DNA of 5,013 bases from an uncultured Sphingobium sp. (GTDB lineage: Bacteria > Pseudomonadota > Alphaproteobacteria > Sphingomonadales > Sphingomonadaceae), in NCBI GenBank assembly GCA_913773715.1, contig CAJYHD010000718.1, positions 1 to 5,013 of the forward strand, read 5' to 3'. The notes under the pieces are model-generated. The model searched no databases. It saw nothing but the letters and a program-made list of their open reading frames with translations, and was not told the DNA's origin. Below are positions 4,848 through 5,013 of this stretch, piece by piece. The position numbers and the translations under genes are program-made. Numbering within the stretch: position 1 is the first letter of the stretch; each line of letters starts with the position of its first letter.

Positions 4848-5013
4848 GTGGATAAGGCCGAAAAGCAGAAGCTGAGCGAAAGCGACATTTGCGATTTGTT
4901 CATCACGCCCGCTATCGTTGACGCGGGTTGGGACCAGCTACGCCAGGTCCGGCGCGAGGTTACGCTGACCACTGGTCCTGTGATTGTTCGCGGAAATCTT
5001 TCAGCTCGGAACA
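4848..5013 (+). CDS. hsdR: Type I restriction enzyme R subunit (HsdR), N-terminal 55 residues, 3' end outside window
   Basis: The frame from GTG 4848 reads VDKAEKQKLSESDICDLF, then ITPAIVDAGWD and QLRQVRREVTLTTGPVIVRG. This closely follows the conserved beginning of HsdR subunits (LSERDIC..FITPA...AGWD...Q.REEV.FT.GRIIVRG). HsdR is the ATP-dependent translocase and nuclease of type I restriction-modification complexes. Its PD-(D/E)XK nuclease and DEAD-like helicase domains would lie downstream of the window, as would hsdM and hsdS. In-frame starts are limited by TAA at 4833-4835 to TTG 4836 or GTG 4848. GTG fits best with the family's start and has a G-rich stretch (4838-4846) before it. Third codon positions carry many more A and T than in the other genes here (for example ATT, GTT, CCT, AAT, CTT, TCA), which suggests separate acquisition. 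The only real doubt is the exact start. Confidence 0.85.
   Translation, partial: MDKAEKQKLSESDICDLFITPAIVDAGWDQLRQVRREVTLTTGPVIVRGNLSARN

Noticed and set aside
1..5013. CRISPR array or insertion sequence
   Set aside because: No regularly spaced direct repeats, and no transposase domain or matching terminal inverted repeats with target duplications were seen.

Overview
The window is GC-rich DNA with strong G/C preference at third codon positions in its main genes. It looks like a high-GC proteobacterium, perhaps a sphingomonad-type alphaproteobacterium; that is an impression from composition and protein style, not a proven assignment. The left four fifths are tightly coding. The last 1 kb is mostly non-coding or decayed, and ends in the start of a restriction gene.

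Layout. (1) 1-1026, plus strand: the C-terminal part of a larger protein whose start lies outside the window. It carries a PD-(D/E)XK nuclease signature (D-x-D, then E-C-K). (2) 1073-2053, minus strand, convergent with the first: a 326-residue single-pass membrane protein with a signal peptide, a proline/alanine-rich periplasmic stretch, one transmembrane helix and a cytoplasmic domain. It holds an in-frame hexanucleotide repeat. (3) 2054-2117: a 64-base divergent intergenic region, bracketed by a perfect 13-bp inverted repeat. (4) 2118-4001, plus strand: a 627-residue soluble P-loop NTPase of KAP type, with clear Walker A and Walker B motifs. (5) 4002-4847: 846 bases without a confident gene. 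They contain a possible frameshifted gene remnant, short repeats, and a 16-bp near-perfect palindrome just before the next gene. (6) 4848-5013, plus strand: the first 55 codons of a type I restriction enzyme R subunit (HsdR), running off the window. It starts with GTG and is easy to miss.

Taken together this reads as part of a defence island: a nuclease-like protein, a KAP-type NTPase and a type I restriction-modification locus, with a membrane protein in the opposite orientation between them. The sequence alone does not show that the nuclease protein, membrane protein and NTPase form one system. The opposite orientation of the membrane gene argues against one simple operon, while the shared, symmetric divergent control region suggests the membrane protein and NTPase could be co-regulated. 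The hsdR gene is separated by a long gap and uses visibly more A/T-ending codons, so it was probably acquired separately and has its own promoter.
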